A DNA stretch of 64,000 bases from Eledone cirrhosa (Eukaryota > Mollusca > Cephalopoda > Octopoda > Eledonidae), in the NCBI GenBank assembly GCA_964016885.1, contig OZ024744.1, positions 29,329,108 to 29,393,107 of the forward strand. The letters are read 5' to 3'. The translations under genes were made by a program, and so were the position numbers. The notes beneath the pieces are model-generated. The model was not told the DNA's origin. It saw nothing but the letters and a program-made list of their open reading frames with translations, and ran no database searches. Every line of letters starts with the position of its first letter. Position 1 is the stretch's first letter. Positions 15,901-29,656 of the stretch are shown here, one piece after another.

Positions 15901-18900
15901 ACAAACACACCGAGCATTATTATAAATGTTCGGTGAATCCATACGTACATATATATATGTGTGCATGTATGTATATATATATATACATACTACTGTACGT
16001 CTGTATACATATATATATGTACGTGTACATATTTATATTTAATTAACAGCCGTACTAAGTTTTGGAAATTAAATCTCGTTTTATTTTTTCCGTTTATCGT
16101 TTTCGGTGCATCCGGCCGATTACCCCACTCGATATGCAAATTGGGCTACTCAGCCGTTAATATGCATAAGGTAAGTATATACGTTCACAATCTGCCAGGA
16201 AGATATACGTTGCTGACGATAGCTAATAAGCTTGAAACTAGTACAGCGTTCCTTTGTCAGTGTTGAACAAACGAGCAACGATGGTTGCTGGACACTACGG
16301 CTTAATACGGGATGTTTGTTTACAAACACACCGAGCATTATAATAAATGTTCGGTGAATCCATATGTATATGTGTGCATGTATGTATATATTTATACATA
16401 CTACTGTACGTCTGTATACATATATGTATGTACATACTTATATTTAAGTAATAGCCGTACTAAGAGTGGGAAATGAAATTTCGTTTCATTTTTTACGTTT
16501 ATCGTTTTCGGCGCACCCGGCCGATTAACCCACTCGATATGCAACTTGGGCTACTCAGCCGTTAATATGCATAAGGTAAGTATATACGTTCACAATCTCG
16601 CAGGAAGGTATACGTTGCTGACGATAGCTAATAAGCTTGAAACTAGTACAGCGTTCCTTTGTCAGTGTTGAACAAACGAGCAACGATGGTTGCTGGACAC
16701 TAGGGCTTAATACGGGATGTTTGTTTACAAACACACCGAGCATTATAATAAATGTTCGGTGAATCCATACGTACATATGTAAATGTGTGCATGTATGTAC
16801 ATATATATACATACTAATGTACGTCTGTATACATATATATATGTACGTGTACATACTTATATTTAAGTAACACCCGTACTAAGAGTGGGAATGAAATCTC
16901 GTTTCATTTTTTTCGTTTATCGTTTTCGGTGCACCCGGCCGATTAACCCACTCGATATGCAAATTGGGCTACTCAGCCGTTAATATGCATAAGGTAAGTA
17001 TATACGTTCACAATCTGGCAGGAAGGTATACATTGCTGACGATAGCTAATAAGCTTGAAACTAGTACAGCGTTCCTTTGTCAGCGTTGAACAAACGAGCA
17101 ACGATGGTTGCTTGAGACTACGGCTTAATACGGGATGTTTGTTTACAAACACACCGAGCATTATAATAAATGTTCGGTGAATCCATACGTACATATATAT
17201 ATGTGTGCGCATGTATGTATATATATATACATACTACTGTACGTCTGCATACATATATATGTACGTGTACATACTTATATTTAAGTAACAGCCGTACTAA
17301 GTTTTGGGAATTAAATCTCGTTTCATTTTTTCCGTTTATCGTTTTCGGTGCACCCGGCCGATTAACCCACTCGATATGCAAATTGGGCTACTCAGCCGTT
17401 AATATGCATAAGGTAAGAATCTGGCAGGAAGGTATACGTTGCTGACGATAGCTAATAAGCTTGAAACTAGTACAGCGTTCCTTTGTCAGTGTTGAACAAA
17501 CGAGCAACGATGGTTGCTGGACACGACGGCTTAATACGGGATGTTTGTTTACAAACACACCGAGCATTATAATAAATGTTCGGTGAATCCATACGTACAT
17601 AGATATATGTGTGCATGTATGTATATATATATACATAATACTGTACGTCTGTATACATATATGTATGTACGTGTACATACTTATATATAAGTAATAGCCG
17701 TACTAAGAGTGGGAAATGAAATCACGTTTCATTTTTTCCGTTTATCGTTTTCGGTGCACCCGGCCGATTAACCCACTCGATATGCAAATTGGGCTACTCA
17801 GCCGTTAATATGCATAAGGTAAGTATATACGTTCACAATCTCGCAGGAAGGTATACGTTGGTGACGATAGCTAATAAGCTTGAAACTAGTACAGCGTTCC
17901 TTTGTCAGTTTGAACAAACGAGTAACGGTGGTTGCTAGACACTACGGCTTAATACGGGATGTTTGTTTACAAACACACCGAGCATTATTATAAATGTTCG
18001 GTGAATCCATACGTACATATATATATGTGTGCATGTATGTATATATATATACATACTACTGTACGTCTGTATACATATATATATGTACGTGTACATACTT
18101 ATAATTAAGTAACAGCCGTACTAAGTTTTGGAAATTAAATCTCGTTTTATTTTTTCCGTTTATCGTTTTCGGTGCACCCGGCCGATTAACCCACTCGATA
18201 TGCAAATTGGGCTACTCAGCCGTTAATATGCATGAGGTAAGTATATACGTTCACAATCTGCCAGGAAGATATACGTTGGTGACGATAGCTAATAAGCTTG
18301 AAACTAGTACAGCGTTCCTTTGTCAGTGTTGAACAAACGAGCAACGATGGTTGCTGGACACTACGGCTTAATACGGGATGTTTGTTTACAAACACACCGA
18401 GCATTATAATAAATGTTCGGTGAATCCATACGTACATATGTATATGTGTGCATGTATGTATATATATATACATACTATCGTACGTCTGTATACATATATA
18501 TATGTACGTGTACATACTTATATTTAAGTAAGAGCCGTACTAAGAGTGGGAATGAAATCTCGTTTCCTTTTTTTCGTTTATCGTTTTCGGTGCACCCGGC
18601 CGATTAACCCACTCGATATGCAAATTGGGCTACTCAGCCGTTAATATGCATAAGGTAAGTATATACGTTCACAATCTCGCAGGAAGGTATACGTTGCTGA
18701 CGATAGCTAATAAGCTTGAAACTAGTACAGCGTTCCTTTGTCAGCGTTGAACAAACGAGCAACGATGGTTGCTTGAGACTACGGCTTAATACGGGATGTT
18801 TGTTTACAAACACACCGAGCATTATAATAAATGTTCGGTGAATCGATACGTACATATATATATGTGTGCATGTATGTATATATATATACATACTACTGTA

Positions 18901-21900
18901 CGTCTGTATACATATATATATGTACGTGTACATACTTATATTTAAGTAACAGCCGTACTAAGTTTTGGAAATTAAATCTCGTTTCATTTTTTCCGTTTAT
19001 CGTTTTCGGTGCACCCGGCCGTTTAACCCACTCGATATGCAAATTGGGCTACTCAGCCGTTAATATGCATAAGGTAAGTATATACGTTCACAATCTCGCA
19101 GGAAGGTATACGTTGCTGACGATAGCTAATAAGCTTGAAACTAGTACAGCGTTCCTTTGTCAGAGTTGAACAAACGAGCAACGATGGTTGCTTGAGACTA
19201 CGGCTTAATACGGGATGTTTGTTTACAAACACACCGAGCATTATAATAAATGTTCGGTGAATCGATACGTACATATATATATGTGTGCATGTATGTATAT
19301 ATATATACATACTACTGTACGTCTGTATACATATATATATGTACGTGTACATACTTATATTTAAGTAACAGCCGTACTAAGTTTTGGAAATTAAATCTCG
19401 TTTCATTTTTTCCGTTTATCGTTTTCGGTGCACCCGGCCGTTTAACCCACTCGATATGCAAATTGGGCTACTCAGCCGTTAATATGCATAAGGTAAGTAT
19501 ATACGTTCACAATCTCGCAGGAAGGTATACGTTGCTGACGATAGCTAATAAGCTTGAAACTAGTACAGCGTTCCTTTGTCAGAGTTGAACAAACGAGCAA
19601 CGATGGTTGCTTGAGACTACGGCTTAATACGGGATGTTTGTTTACAAACACACCGAGCATTATAATAAATGTTCGGTGAATCCATACGTACATATGTATA
19701 TGTGTGAATGTATGTATATATATATACATACTACTGTACGTCTGTATACATATATATATGTACGTTTACATACTTATATTTAAGTAATAGCCGTACTAAC
19801 AGTGGGAAATTAAATTTCGTTTCATTTTTTACCTTTATCGTTTTCGTTGCACCCGGCCGATTAACCCACTCGATATGCAAATTGGGCTACTCAGCCGTTA
19901 ATATGCATAAGGTAAGTATATACGTTCACAATCTCGCAGGAAGGTATACGTTGCTGACGATAGCTAATAAGCTTGAAACTAGTACAGCGTTCCTTTGTCA
20001 GTGTTGAACAAACGAGCAACGATGGTTGCTGGACACTAGGGCTTAATACGGGATGTTTGTTTACAAACACACCGAGCATTATAATAAATGTTCGGTGAAT
20101 CCATACGTACATATGTATATGTGTGCATGTATGTACATATATATACATACTAATGTACGTCGGTATACATATATATATGTACGTGTACATACTTATATTT
20201 AAGTAATACCCGTACTAAGAGTGGGAATGAAATCTCGTTTCCTTTTTTTCGTTTATCGTTTTCGGTGCACCCGGTCGATTCACCCACTCGATATGCAAAT
20301 TGGGCTACTCAGCCGTTAATATGCATAAGGTAAGTATATACGTTCACAATCTGGCAGGAAGGTATACATTGCTGACGATAGCTAATAAGCTTGAAACTAG
20401 TACAGCGTTCCTTTGTCAGCGTTGAACAAACGAGCAACGATGGTTGCATGAGACTACGGCTTAATACGGGATGTTTGTTTACAAATACACCGAGCATTAT
20501 AATAAATGTTCGGTGAATCCATACGTACATATATATATGTGTGCGCATGTATGTATATATATATACATACTACTGTACGTCTGCATACATATATATATGT
20601 ACGTGTACATACTTATATTTAAGTAACAGCCGTACTATGTTTTGGAATTAAATCTCGTTTCATTTTTTCCGTTTATCGTTTTCGGTGCACCCGGCCGATT
20701 AACCCACTCGATATGCAAATTGGGCTACTCAGCCGTTAATATGCATATGGTAAGTATATACGTTCACAATCTCGCAGGACGGTATACGTTGCTGACGATA
20801 GCTAATAAGCTTGAAACTAGTACAGCGTTCCTTTGTCAGAGTTGAACAAACGAGCAACGATGGTTGCTTGAGACTACGGCTTAATACGGGATGTTTGTTT
20901 ACAAACACACCGAGCATTATAATAAATGTTCGGTGAATCCATACGTACATATGTATATGTGTGCATGTATGTATATATATATATACATACTACTGTACGT
21001 CTGTATACATATATATATGTACGTTTACATACTTATATTTAAGTAATAGCCGTACTAAGAATGGGAAATGAAATTTCGTTTCATTTTTTACGTTTATCGT
21101 TTTCGGTGCACCCGGCCGATTAACCAACTCGATATGCAAATTGGGGTACTCAGCCGTTAATATGCATAAGGTAAGTATATACGTTCACAATCTGGCAGGA
21201 AGGTATACGTTGCTGACGATAGCTAATAAGCTTGAAACTAGTACAGCGTTCCTTTGTCAGTGTTGAACAAACGAGCAACGATGGTTGCTGGACACTACGG
21301 CTTAATACGGGATGTTTGTTTACAAATACACCGAGCATTATAATAAATGTTCGTTGAATCCATACGTACATATGTATATGTGTGCATGTATGTATATATA
21401 TATACATACTACTGTACGTCTGTATACATATATGTATGTACGTGTACATAATTATATTTAAGTAACAGCCGTACTAAGAGTGGGAAATGAAATCACGTTT
21501 CATTTTTCCCGTTTATCGTTTTCGGTGCACCCGGCCGATTAACCCACTCGATATGCAAATTGGGCTACTCAGCCGTTAATATGCATAAGGTAAGTATAAA
21601 CGTTCACAATCTGGCAGGAAGGTATACGTTGGTGACGATAGCTAATAAGCTTGAAATTAGTACAGCGTTCCTTTGTCAGCGTTGAACAAACGAGCAACGA
21701 TGGTTGCTGGACACTACGGCTTAATACGGGATGTTTGTTTACAAACACACCGAGCATTATAATAAATGTTCGTGAATCCATACGTACATATGTATATGTG
21801 TGCATGTATGTATATATATATACATACTACTGTACGTCTGTATACATATATGTATGTACGTATACATACTTATATTTAAGTAACAGCCGTACTAAGAGTG

Positions 21901-22770
21901 GGAAATGAAATTTCGTTTCATTTTTTACGTTTATCGTTTTCGGTGCACCCGGCCGATTAACCAACTCGATATGCAAATTGGAGTACTCAGCCGTTAATAT
22001 GCATAAGGTAAGTATATACGTTCACAATCTCGCAGGAAGGTATACGTTGCTGACGATAGCTAATAAGCTTGAAACTAGTACAGCGTTCCTTTGTCAGTGT
22101 TGAACAAACGAGCAACGATGGTTGCTGGACACTACGGCTTAATACGGGATGTTTGTTTACAAATACACCGAGCATTATAATAAACGTTCGGTGAATCCAT
22201 ATGTACATATCTATATGTGTGCATGTATGTATATATATATACATACTAATGTACGTCTGTATACATATATATATGTACGTGTACATACTTATATTTAAGT
22301 AACAGCCGTACTAAGAGTGGGAAATGAAATCTCGTTTCATTTTTTTCGTTTATCGTTTTCGGTGCACCCGGCCGATTAACCCACTCGATATGCAAATTGG
22401 GCTACTCAGCCGTTAATATGCATAAGGTAAGTATATACGTTCACAATCTGGCAGGAAGGTATACGTTGCTGACGATAGCTAATAAGCTTGAAACTAGTAC
22501 AGCGTTCCTTTGTCAGTGTTGAACAAACGAGCACCGATGGTTGCTAGACACTACGACTTAATACGGGATGTTTGTTTACAAACACACCGAGCATTATAAT
22601 AAATGTTCGGTGAATCCATACGTACATATGTATATGTGTGCATGTATGTATATATATATACATACTACTGTACGTCTGTATACATATATGTATGTACGTG
22701 TACATAATTATATTTAAGTAACAGGCGTACTAAGAGTGGGAAATGAAATTTCGTTCATTTTTACCGTTTA

Positions 22771-22975
22771 TATATATATATATATATATATTTGTTTCTA
22801 CTTTAGGCAAATGGCCAGCAATTACCCAGTGCATTACTGGTACTTTATTTTATCGACCCCGTAAGGATGAAAGGCAAAGTCAACCTCGGCGGGATTTGAA
22901 CTCAGATCGTAAAGGGACGTAACTATGCTGGAAAGCATGGCGTCCGACCCTCTACCGATACTGCCAATCCACATA
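22771..22975 (-). mobile_element. Cephalopod-type tRNA-derived SINE
   Basis: Read on the minus strand: an A-box-like TGGCAGTATCGGTAGAG near 22,970, a B-box-like GAGTTCAAATCCC near 22,900, a conserved body (GAGGTTGACTTTGCCTTTCA), and a 3' end with ACCAGTAATGCACTGGGTAA ending in AGTAGAAACA at about 22,790. I recognise the body and tail from octopus and squid tRNA-type SINEs. It abuts the AT run that ends the satellite array. Confidence 0.85.
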
Positions 22976-23340
22976 TATAATGGTCTTCCGTACAGTCTCT
23001 GCCTTTCCAGATCCCGTCAACAAATTATGGGTCTAACTGATGGTACAGAAGAGATATTTACCCACAGTGGGATCAAGTCTTAAATAACGTGGTTGAAAAG
23101 CGAACTTCTTAAATAATAGCGTTTCCCGTCCTAAGATTTAACACAAAGGGAAGCAAACGAGAGATTAACGAAAGAGTAACGTCTAATTAAACCTTTTTTA
23201 TTTTACTTTTACTTCTACGACGAGGCGAGTAATGGCCGCCTTTAAAAAAAAAGCCTAGTCTTCGCGTATCTGAGAAAAATACCAGATTGGTGACTAGCAC
23301 AAATAACACTGCAATATGGCTAGACACATGAAAGGCAGTC
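22976..23340. other. Unassigned, possible second SINE fragment
   Basis: About 22,985-23,080 contains TATGGGTCTAACTGATGG and CCCACAGTGGGATCAAG, which resemble the body of another cephalopod tRNA SINE, but no clear A or B box was found. The remainder is AT-rich without coding signal. Confidence 0.4.
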
Positions 23341-23787
23341 ATACCAGATCATCCTTCACGCGGGATAACAACGACGTGTTCGGGCCTTATTGCATAAAGA
23401 TATCCTTCAAGGTGGGATGTCATAAACTTGTGGGAACTCCATGCCAGGTTTTTGAATGATTTATCCCCTCTATGTTCTGTGTTTTTCGTCTCAGATACCC
23501 ATTCATAACTTTCTCTGTAAATTGGTCTATCTTTTTATCCTGTTCGAACATTGTATAGGATCTTCCAATTTCCGCGGGAGAGAGATTTGTATCAGGCCTT
23601 ATTCCATATCTCTCCTCCAGATCAGTAGCTACCCTAATGATAATATTTCCTCCATGCTCATATATACATCCATCCATATTGACATCATACGAGAGCCGAA
23701 TAGTAACACTGAAGCAACATCTTCAGCAAAGAAAAAGGTCAGTAGCCATCTTGCCCAGGTCTATGGACATGAAAGAAATAATTGTTT
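23341..23787 (-). pseudogene. Fragment of REL-type LINE, region between RT and zinc knuckle
   Basis: The minus-strand frame reads EHGGNIIIRVATDLEERYG, then LSPAEIGRSYTMFEQDKKID, then GYLRRKTQNIEGINHSKT. It is closely similar to the 33.9-37.4 kb element in this window (EHEKKNIIRIATDLEERYG and so on). Both ends are truncated; upstream TRIVTLKQHLQQRK is also visible at about 23,700. It forms the left arm of a large inverted repeat with 24,070-24,190. Confidence 0.85.
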
Positions 23788-24080
23788 CTACTTTTGGCAC
23801 AAGACCAGAAAATACCCAGTACATTACTGGTACTTTATTTCATCGACCTCGTAAGGATGAAAGGCAAAGTTAACCTCGGCGGGATTTGAACTCAGTCTGT
23901 AAAGGGACGTAACTGTGCTTCGAACGCCATGCTTTGCATCACAGTTACCTCCCTTGACAGATGAGTTCGAATCCCGCCGAGGTTAACTTTTCCTTTCATT
24001 CTTACGGGGTCGATGAAATAAAGTACCAGTAATGTACTGGTAATTGCTGGCCTTGTGCCAAAAGTAGAAACAATTATTTC
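23780..24080. mobile_element. Two head-to-head tRNA SINE copies
   Basis: A minus-strand SINE (about 23,786-23,938) and a plus-strand SINE (about 23,917-24,075) of the same family meet near 23,925. Each keeps the GAGGTTAAC, GGATGAAAGG and ACTTTTGGCAC... tail landmarks in opposite orientation. Both are flanked outward by the same LINE sequence in opposite orientation, so the palindrome is larger than the SINEs (about 23,650-24,190). Confidence 0.85.
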
Positions 24081-24183
24081 CTTCGTGCTCATAATCCTGG
24101 TCAAGATGGCTACTGACCTTTTTTTCTGCCGAAGATGTTGCTTCAGTGTTACTATTCGGCTCTCGTATGATGTCAATATGGAT

Positions 24184-24300
24184 GTATGTATCTTGTATGT
24201 TTGTATGTATGTATGTATGTATGTATGTATGTATGTATGTATTATTATTGTTGTTATTGTTATTATTATTATTATTATTATTATTGTTATTGTTATTCCT
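24184..24300. repeat. ATGT then TTA/TTG microsatellite
   Basis: ATGT tetranucleotides run to about 24,240, followed by TTATTG/TTA repeats to about 24,298. Read on the minus strand, the TAA-type run directly follows the 3' UTR of the LINE at 24,372-27,763 and is probably its 3' tail. Confidence 0.9.
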
Positions 24301-24371
24301 TGAATCTCAGTCATTGATGTTGGTTAACTGGAAAGTCCGTTGGATTGAATATCAAGCCACTACCTGCAGCC

Positions 24372-25700
24372 TCAGATATTCAGGACGTATCGGAGGGTTC
24401 TTGCTGTTCCAAGCAAGCATGCCTTTTGAAGCGTTCCAAAAAGCGTGAAGGGGCCGATTTTCTTTAACCATCCCTGGAAACTTTTGGAGATAGTCCCCAG
24501 TGCGCCTATGACAATCGGGATCACTTTGACTTCATGGCAGTTCCAAATCCTTTTCACCTCCCACTTTAGGTCCTGGTATCGGTTAATTTTCTCCCTCTCC
24601 TTCTCTTGCACTCTCGTGTCGAACGGGCAGGCCACATCCACAATCAGGCACGAGCTTTTTTCTTTGTCCACAACCACCAGGTCAGGTCTATTGTGTTCCA
24701 GTTTTTTGTCCGTCTGTATCCTAAAATCCCACAGCACCTTCACCTGATTGTTCTCCATCACCGCCTCTGGCCTATGCTCATACCATTTCTCAGAATGTGG
24801 TAGATTGTTTACTTTGCACAGGTGCCAGTGGATCACCCTGCCCATCACATCGTGTCTCCAGCCCTTATAGTGGGTCTGGGCTAGGTGTTTACACTCGGAC
24901 ACAATGTGAGCCACAGTCTCCTCTCTCTCTCCACAGATCCTGCACAGTGGGCTGGCCTCCTCCTTGTAGATATGGTGCTTCAACCACTTCGTTTTGAGGG
25001 CCTGCTCCTGCGCAGCCATTAGCATTCCTTCTGTAGCCTTTTTGAGGTCTCCTCTTCTCAACCAGTTCCATGTCTGTGGATCTCTAAATTCAGTTTTCTC
25101 AAAGAAGGTACTATGAAGGGGTTTTCCCTTAAGGCTGCTCTTCCTCCTTGATGTTATTTCCTCCCTGGACATCCCCTGGCCTACTGTCCCCTCCTTCAGT
25201 ACAGCTCTGAGCATTGGCTCCTTACTATAGGTCACGTATTTGTATAGGTTGTTTTTCTCCATCTGAACACAGTCCTCTATGCTGATAAGACCTCTTCCAC
25301 CCTCAGATCTCCTTAGGTAGAGTCTATCGACATCACTCCTCCTGTGGAACATGTTGTAGATAGTCAATAGCTTCCTAGTCTTCCTATCCATTTCTTTCTG
25401 TTCAGCAACATTCCATCTCAGAATTCCCGCACTGTACCTAACAATAGACACAGCTCGGGAATTTTCTGCGCTTATGGCATTTCTGCTGTTCAGATGTGAC
25501 TTCAATACGCTCCTTACTCTCCGAATGTATTCAGTTCTTAACAATTCCTTCATTTTTTTGTTCTTTATGCCATCAGCCTCCAGAACGCCCAAATACTTGT
25601 ATCCTTCCTCAGAGTCAATTTCCTTTATCATCTCACCTGTTGGTATCTGGATCCCGTTACTTCTGCTCAACCTACCCTCTTCATCACAATGACTCCACAT
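24372..25700 (-). pseudogene. LINE polyprotein, C-terminal part with zinc knuckle and REL nuclease
   Basis: Continuation of the frameshifted polyprotein. It carries the thumb region (GYKYLGVLEADGIKNKKMKE), a CCHC knuckle CRICGEREETVAHIVSEC, and a restriction-like endonuclease with RPDLVVVDKEKSSCLIVD followed by ACPFD and EKEREKINRYQDLKWEV. The REL would make the first-strand nick for target-primed reverse transcription. Frame overlap of 34 bases with the upstream ORF marks the frameshift zone. Confidence 0.88.
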
Positions 25701-27763
25701 TTACCAATACCAAACTGCATACATATATCACTGCTGAAAATACGGACAGTGTCAACAAGCACATCCAACTCCTTCTCACTTTTCCCGAAGAGCTTAAGAT
25801 CGTCCATGAAGAGGAGGTGATTGATGGTAAGCTCTCCCCTTCCCAACTTGTATCCTGCTCTCACTTTTCGCAGCATAATGGTCAAGGGCATCAGGGCAAG
25901 GACAAACAACAGAGGGGACAGGCTATCTCCCTGGAAGATACCTCTCTTGATCTTCACGCTTCCCAAGGATACTCCAGTTGATGTCAACTCTGTCTCCCAG
26001 GACCCCATACTCCTGCCTAGCAACTGTCTGATGTTATCTGCCACCCTGAAGATCTCCAGGCTTTTGGTGATCCAGGAATGAGGCACCATGTCAAATGCCT
26101 TTCTGTAGTCTATCCATCCGATGGCAAGATCAGTGTGTCTCCTCCTGCAATTCCCCATTACCATCTTATCAATAAGCAACTGGTCCTTTGTACCACGTGA
26201 CTTCTTTCGGTATCCTTTCTGTTCGTCCGGTAACAAGTTGTTTGTGTGGAGGTGATGGTAGATTTCCTCAGACACAATGCTCGTCAACAGTTTCCACATT
26301 ACGGGCAGACATGTGATAGGTCTATAGTTGGTAGCATCATTACCCTTGATTCGGTCTTTCATTATCAGAACTGTGGTACCTTTTGTCAACCACTCTGGCA
26401 CCTCACCCGACACCAAGCAGTCATTGAACATGGCCGTCAGCTTCGGGTGGAGGGATGTTAGATGTTTAATCCAATACCCCTGCACACCATCTGGGCCTGG
26501 TGATTTCCAGTTGGTTAGTTTTTTGGCTTGCCCCTTAAGAGTTTCAACTGTGATACTCAAATCAGTCTGTTGCTGTGCCTGCTCACCGATCTCCCTCTGT
26601 ACTGTCTCAATCCACCCTGCCTGGGCATTGTGTCTAACATCCTGCTCCCACATTCCTCTCCAGAATGTTTTAGTTTGCTCCGCCCCAGGGATCAAGTCGT
26701 TGCCTCTTTCTTTGCCCTCAAGCTGTCCAAACAGCATCTTCTGGTTGTTGTCGAACATGCGGTTCTGTTTATACTGACTGACTCTGTTCTCGTATCGCCT
26801 GATTTTTGCACTCTTTGCTACAATGCGTTGCTTCAATTCCTCTATGATAATATTTAGCTTTTTACTCCTAGTTTTGTATTTTATTTCCAGTCTATTTTTA
26901 GTGCCTATGTTTTTTAGTGTCCCATTCAGTAGTGACTCAAGCTTTCCTATGTCATTTCTCATTTCCCCGATTTGCCCACTCAGTCGCTTCTTCCACCACG
27001 GCTCTGCTCTTTCTTGTCTGTTGTTTCCTCTCGCTTTTATACCAAGTAGTTTCCTCACCGTATTTGCTGTTGCTCTGAGGATATTGTTGCACTGGTGAAG
27101 GCTCCTCGCCTCAAGGTATGGGATGACTTTGTTTACCTTAGCTGTTGTTTCTTTTAACTTTTTCCTGTCTACAAATCTTAGGTTCATAGGTCTCCCACTA
27201 TCATTGTTCAATTCATCTACCACTAAATTTAGGATGTCAACCAAATCTTGTCCTAGCCCGTCAGCATTCATCTCCTCAGTGGCCGTATCTCTGTTCCAGG
27301 TATTATTTATCTCAGTACTCAGATCATTGTCTGCTTCGGGTGGTTCCTCCGTTCTCAGGACCTCCTCACCTTCATTTCCCACCGGCTCGCTTGTCTGGCA
27401 TACTACACCCGCCATCTCCAAGCCATTCTCTCTGCTCAGTTCCTCCAGTTCCAGCTCGCTTATCCACCCATTAGTTCTTATTACCCGAGCCTGCCCGGCC
27501 AATTTTTGTTCATCTAATTTAAATAAACCAATCTCGTTCCAGATGTTATGCATCCGTCTCCTGTAGCCCCTCTCCTTGGGGTTACTTTTCAGGTAGCATT
27601 GCATAACAGTTCTATTCAATTCTTTCGTCCAGTTGGTTCTGGCCCCTTTCCTTCTTCTCCTTCCTCCAACATCAGCAGTATTTGGTTGACAGTCAGGTTC
27701 CTGCTGCTGAGCCAGGGGGCACCTGTTGGGTGAGAGTCTGTCACATGACGTTCTAGTCTCCAT
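25667..27763 (-). pseudogene. LINE polyprotein, N-terminal part with reverse transcriptase
   Basis: 698 codons. The N-terminal domain contains RTNWTKELNRTVMQCYLKSN and KERGYRRRMHNIWNE, shared with the 34.3-37.4 kb element and typical of this LINE group. Lys/Arg-rich linker segments follow, then the RT: GPDGVQGYWIKHL, GWIDYRKAFDMVPHSW, KRGIFQGDSLSPLLFVLALM, and the catalytic LLFMDDLKLFGK at about 25,793-25,812. The frame breaks at ...KCGVIVMKR and continues in the next ORF. A 27,763 start gives a plausible full N terminus. Confidence 0.88.
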
Positions 27764-27770
27764 TTCACCG

Positions 27771-28074
27771 TTATTCGAACTGTTTATGTTCGATATTTAA
27801 ACACTCTTATCGAGGATTGGCGAATGTATGTTTACATAGCCATCTGTGGATCCGCCATCCCACTTGGCCCTTGTGTGGCATTATCACTACGCTGTATACG
27901 AACACACATAAACAAACAAACACACAGGCAGAAAGGGCCCCAGAAATGAATAAGCATAAGTTTCATTGTAATGTAGTGTTCGAATGTCTGACTTAGTTTT
28001 AGTTTTTTAAGTTTTACTTTTTCCCCCCTCTTCTCTGTCCGTCCGCCTGCTTCTCTCTTCATTCTTATTTTCTT
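27771..28074. other. LINE 5' flank, no feature recognised
   Basis: Probable 5' UTR of the minus-strand LINE plus unassigned sequence. No credible ORF, RNA gene or repeat was recognised. Confidence 0.5.
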
Positions 28075-29357
28075 TACGTTTTTGGGGTTTCTTTTTTTTG
28101 TTTTTGTTTTTCTCTGTTTGTTTTACTCGTTTTTTGCTGTTGTTGCTGTGCTGCTTTGGTTTTGTTGTTTGTTTTTTCTTTTTTCTTTTGGGTCTATCTA
28201 TATATTTTGATGCCTTCCTCTTTGTTAGTAGTAGGAATTCTATAATGTGGAAGTAGCAGCCAGCAGGGAAGTGGGAGACTGGCGGCGTTAGCGATACTGA
28301 GACAGTGGTGGTGGTGATGTCGATACCGAGGCAGTGGTGGCGGTGATGTGACCGTATTACTGTAGTGATGGTGCTGTAGCGGAGTCAAGGGGTGGTGGCG
28401 GCGGTGATGGGATAGTGGCGGTAATGATGGCCGTAGTGAGCGGTGGCGGTGAAGGTGAAAATGTGTCGTTATCTGGCTGTTGTGTTTAGTGTACACAGAT
28501 GATGGGGTGGGTGGTGTATCTAGTTTCTGGTGTTGGTGAGTTTAGCTGTCCTATATAGTGTAGCCAGAGGAGAGGAGGGGAGGGGTTCTTCTTCCATTTA
28601 TAGCCATTTTTTTTTTTTGGATATACAGTGTACAATACAAAGTTGAATATTTGAATATTTGAGCCTTATAACAATATATTTTCTTTACGTTTTGAGCCTT
28701 ATAACAATATATTTTCTTTACGTTTTGAGCCTTATAACAATATATTTTCTTTACGTTTTGGGGGTTTCTTTTTTTTGTTTTTGTTTTTCTCTGTTTGTTT
28801 TTCTCGTTTTTTGCTGTTGTTGCTGTGCTGCTTTGGTTTTGTTGTTTGTTTTTTCTTTTTTCTTTTGGGTCTATCTATATATTTTGATGCCTTCCTCTTT
28901 GTTAGTAGTAGGAATTCTATAATGTGGAAGTAGCAGCCAGCAGGGAAGTGGGAGACTGGCGGCGTTAGCGATACTGAGACAGTGGTGGTGGTGATGTCGA
29001 TACCGAGGCAGTGGTGGCGGTGATGTGACCGTATTACTGTAGTGATGGTGCTGTAGCGGAGTCAAGGGGTGGTGGCGGCGGTGATGGGATAGTGGTGGTA
29101 ATGATGGCCGTAGTGAGCGGTGGCGGTGAAGGTGAAAATGTGTCGTTATCTGGCTGTTGTGTTTAGTGTACACAGATGATGGGGTGGGTGGTGTATCTAG
29201 TTTCTGGTGTTGGTGAGTTTAGCTGTCCTATATAGTGTAGCCAGAGGAGAGGAGGGGAGGGGTTCTTCTTCCATTTATAGCCATTTTTTTTTTTGGATAT
29301 ACAGTGTACAATACAAAGTTGAATATTTGAATATTTGAGCCTTATAACAATATATTT
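28075..29357. repeat. 677-bp tandem duplication
   Basis: About 28,075-28,680 recurs at about 28,755-29,345 (offset 677) almost unchanged, including a T/G-rich start, a GGTGGTGATG-type region and a run of T. Between the copies a 33-bp unit (GAGCCTTATAACAATATATT + TTCTTTACGTTTT) is present three times at about 28,661-28,760. The His/Pro-rich ORF on the minus strand is a composition artefact duplicated with it. Confidence 0.92.
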
Positions 29358-29506
29358 TGGGTCCGAATTTTTTGGGGCTCAAGTCGGGTGCTTTACGTAG
29401 CATTTGTGCTAAGAGTTGTTATTTCACAAATGGTTTAAATATGTTAAAAATTCAAAACTTACGGGAGCGATTTCATGACCTCCGTCACCTCGTGCGTCTT
29501 CTTCCC

Positions 29507-29510
<4 letters not shown>
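29358..29510. other. Unassigned 150 bp
   Basis: Unique-looking sequence between the duplication and the TTA microsatellite; no ORF or repeat recognised. Confidence 0.5.
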
Positions 29511-29590
<80 letters not shown>

Positions 29591-29656
29591 GTTATTAATA
29601 TATGTGTATGTGTATGTATATGTATGTGTATGTATATGTATATATGTATGTATGTA

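Larger units (their letters stand above)
24300..27770 (-). mobile_element. Near full-length REL-type LINE (R4/Dong/Rex6-like)
   Basis: Encoded by two overlapping minus-strand frames (25667-27763 and 24372-25700), with a short 3' UTR and a TAA-rich tail near 24,241-24,298. Domain order is N-terminal element domain, RT with FMDDLK, thumb, CCHC knuckle and restriction-like endonuclease. A single frameshift around 25,675-25,700 separates the frames. Clade assignment rests on the MDDLK motif with a C-terminal REL domain and is not proven. Confidence 0.85.

Noticed and set aside
22771..22975. tRNA gene
   Set aside because: A and B box-like motifs are present, but no cloverleaf continues; the body and tail identify a tRNA-derived SINE.
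28194..29173. His/Pro-rich ORF present twice on the minus strand
   Set aside because: Duplicated low-complexity GGTGGTGATG-type DNA; no recognisable protein.
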